From assembly GCA_041591635.1 (NCBI GenBank), contig JBFHRO010000198.1, positions 1 to 6,172 on the forward strand: 6,172 bases of DNA, given 5' to 3'. Shown in pieces: positions 4,409 through 6,172 of the stretch. Every line of letters starts with the position of its first letter. Position 1 is the first letter of the stretch. The notes beneath the pieces are model-generated. The model saw only the letters and a program-made list of their open reading frames with translations. It ran no database searches and was not told where the DNA came from. The translations under genes and the position numbers were made by a program. Source of the stretch: JACKOD01 sp041591635. GTDB lineage: Bacteria > Pseudomonadota > Gammaproteobacteria > Pseudomonadales > Oleiphilaceae.

Positions 4409-6172
4409 GAAATTGACTGCAAAACAACATTCTGCCTACGAGCAAAACCAGTCCGGGTGTTAGCAGGCATTTTGGGCATGTTGCAGGCGGTTGATGTATC
4501 AGCGCAAGAGTCCCTTTCTTTAAGTGGCTATTCGGGTGTGCTTAATACACCCGATGCATGGGTGGTAGGTCATGGACATGCCGTGATTGGCTATTCTGAT
4601 CGATTTTATGGGGGTGACAAGTACCGTCATAACGATAATGCCCATGCGGTATTCGGACTTTACGAACACTTGGAAGTCGGTGGGCGAATCAGTTGGGATA
4701 AAACACACAACAATTGCTTTACGCAGAATTGTGGTGTTCGGGATTTGTCGGCAAACCTCAAGTTACGTGTTCCTTTTATCCCGCAAGACTGGTTTTCGTT
4801 AGCAATGGGCGCTCAGGATCTCGGAGGCGAGCTCGATTATTTTGATGCTCTGTATGTGGTTGCCAGTCGCCAGGTGGGCGAGTTTGCGATTTCAGCTGGT
4901 TACGGAGCGGTAAAGCAAGGGGGTGGCGGGCATAATAGAGCCCGTTATCTAGACGGCCTGTTTGCGAATACTGCCTACCGTCCTTATGATTGGGCGGAAT
5001 TACTGATCGAATATGATGCGCAGGACGTTAACGCTGGTGTTGAATTAAGTACGCCAGACCAGTGGCTGCCTGCGAACATGAAGTTGCGGATTAAGGGGAT
5101 GCTGTATACGAGCAACGCGACGACAGATGGCGGGTTTTATGGAGTGTCGCTGGATTTTCCACTGGGCTCCGCTGCAAGACAAAAGGAGCTTCCGAGAGAC
5201 GACGCGTTGCCAATACTGCCGCTTGCGTCTACCCAGGCGGGTGTGTCGCCCTCCCAGTCTGCAACGCAGGATAGCAAAGCCGGCGGGGTGGGGGCCTCAC
5301 CGGCAGTTCGTTTGAGTCAGGTCTGGCGTGAAGCGGATGGGACTGGGAAAGCGTCATCTAATCCGTTAGCTGCCGTTGATGAGAGTGCACTTACGCCAGT
5401 CGTTGAGCTCGATGTCGTGACAGCCTTGGGCGACGCTTTGGTTTCAGCCGGTTTTGAGTCGGTACAGGTGGGGCACGCCGATGGCCAGATTTTTGTCGCT
5501 TACGAAAACAACAGCTACAACCGCAATGAGTTCACTGCACTCACTGTTGCCGGTGAAATTATCTCCAGGCATCTCGGCGGCTCGGTTGCAACGGCCACAA
5601 TGGTCCTGAAAAACCAGCAAATCAACGTGCTGCAGCAAGTAATTCGGTTGGGTGAGGGTGATGATGCCGGCAAGGTGACAGCACAAAAAACCGTACTGGC
5701 CGACAGCCGTTCGCTTAATGCAGTAAGCTGGCTGTATGACGGTTCCAACGGTGTGAACTGGAAGCCCCGTTTGACCTTTGCGCCAGCAATGAGCTCGGGT
5801 ATTGCAACGGAATACGGGGTTTGGGACTACTCGTTGGCATTGGATAGTAATCTGGCAATAAACTTGTGGCCTGGTGCCTTGGCAACGGTATCGTACATTG
5901 CACCGGTAGATGAATCCGATGATTTCAAAAAAGGGGGGTATTTTTACAATGCTCGTCAGCGAGAGGGCGTATCTGACGCAGAGATTCAGCAGGCGCTCAA
6001 GATACTTCCGGGACTATATACCGCATTCAAGGCGGGTAACTATGGCTACGATTATGCGGGCGTAATGAATCAAACCCTGCTGATCCTCCCGGGAAGAGAG
6101 AGTGCGTTGGGTTTCTATTTGGGTAATTTTACCCATAAAAACTACGTTTCTCTGGATCGCCAGCAGCAGCTC
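4406..6172 (+). CDS. yjbH: YjbH-like exopolysaccharide outer-membrane protein, cut by window end
   Basis: An open frame of 589 codons runs without a stop to the last base, so the 3' end is missing. Residues 1-33 look like a signal peptide: a basic n-region (R12, K14, R17), hydrophobic VLAGILGMLQAV, and cleavage after VSA-33. The mature protein starts with YSGVLNTPDAW (42-52), followed by alternating beta-strand-like segments. KLRVPF...MGAQDLGG (119-141) and FDALYVVASRQ (146-156) match the YjbH family pattern seen in E. coli YjbH (recalled alignment). LLIEYDAQ follows at 199-206. A Ser/Ala/Gly/Pro-rich linker spans about 255-330, then a mixed domain holding GFESVQV (349-355) and YENNSYNRNEF (366-376), then a second barrel-like region from about 450. 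The family is tied to extracellular polysaccharide production (yjbEFGH in E. coli) and predicted to sit in the outer membrane; its exact role is unsettled. Judged against E. coli YjbH, roughly 100-150 residues are probably missing. Confidence 0.8.
   Translation, partial: MEIDCKTTFCLRAKPVRVLAGILGMLQAVDVSAQESLSLSGYSGVLNTPDAWVVGHGHAVIGYSDRFYGGDKYRHNDNAHAVFGLYEHLEVGGRISWDKTHNNCFTQNCGVRDLSANLKLRVPFIPQDWFSLAMGAQDLGGELDYFDALYVVASRQVGEFAISAGYGAVKQGGGGHNRARYLDGLFANTAYRPYDWAELLIEYDAQDVNAGVELSTPDQWLPANMKLRIKGMLYTSNATTDGGFYGVSLDFPLGSAARQKELPRDDALPILPLASTQAGVSPSQSATQDSKAGGVGASPAVRLSQVWREADGTGKASSNPLAAVDESALTPVVELDVVTALGDALVSAGFESVQVGHADGQIFVAYENNSYNRNEFTALTVAGEIISRHLGGSVATATMVLKNQQINVLQQVIRLGEGDDAGKVTAQKTVLADSRSLNAVSWLYDGSNGVNWKPRLTFAPAMSSGIATEYGVWDYSLALDSNLAINLWPGALATVSYIAPVDESDDFKKGGYFYNARQREGVSDAEIQQALKILPGLYTAFKAGNYGYDYAGVMNQTLLILPGRESALGFYLGNFTHKNYVSLDRQQQL

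Overview
The window reads as a piece of a Gram-negative, probably gammaproteobacterial, chromosome. This rests on two tRNA genes with encoded CCA ends, a complete dTDP-L-rhamnose gene set whose proteins look typical of gammaproteobacteria, and the start of an outer-membrane YjbH-family exopolysaccharide gene. The genus cannot be named from the sequence alone.

Layout. Positions 12-172 hold tRNA-Val(UAC) and tRNA-Asp(GUC), 8 bases apart. Positions 173-823 contain no conventional gene. They hold a possible 26-codon, very acidic micro-ORF (359-439) with a good ribosome binding site, several short repeats, and a strong TATAAT box at 770-775 flanked by two small dyads, which probably marks the promoter of the next genes. 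Positions 824-4223 are a tight + strand operon, rfbB-rfbA-rfbC-rfbD (rmlBACD order), with gaps of 16 and 3 bases and finally a 4-base ATGA overlap. Positions 4224-4405 are an intergenic gap with a weak hairpin and a candidate promoter. From 4406 to the window end runs an open frame of 589 codons without a stop: a YjbH-like exopolysaccharide protein with a signal peptide, cut by the window edge.

How the genes work together. RfbA makes dTDP-glucose from glucose-1-phosphate and dTTP. RfbB dehydrates it to the 4-keto-6-deoxy sugar, RfbC epimerises C3 and C5, and RfbD reduces the product to dTDP-L-rhamnose, the donor for rhamnose in O-antigen or exopolysaccharide. The YjbH-like protein fits export or assembly of an extracellular polysaccharide, so the window probably lies at the edge of a surface-polysaccharide locus.

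Main anomaly. rfbD is split by a frameshift near 3866-3875. The N-terminal 60% is in one frame and ends at TAA 3884-3886. The rest of a normal protein continues in the next frame to 4223. As written, the last step of dTDP-rhamnose synthesis is broken unless another copy exists or the sequence has a 2-base error. I found no new defence system, mobile element or CRISPR array here.
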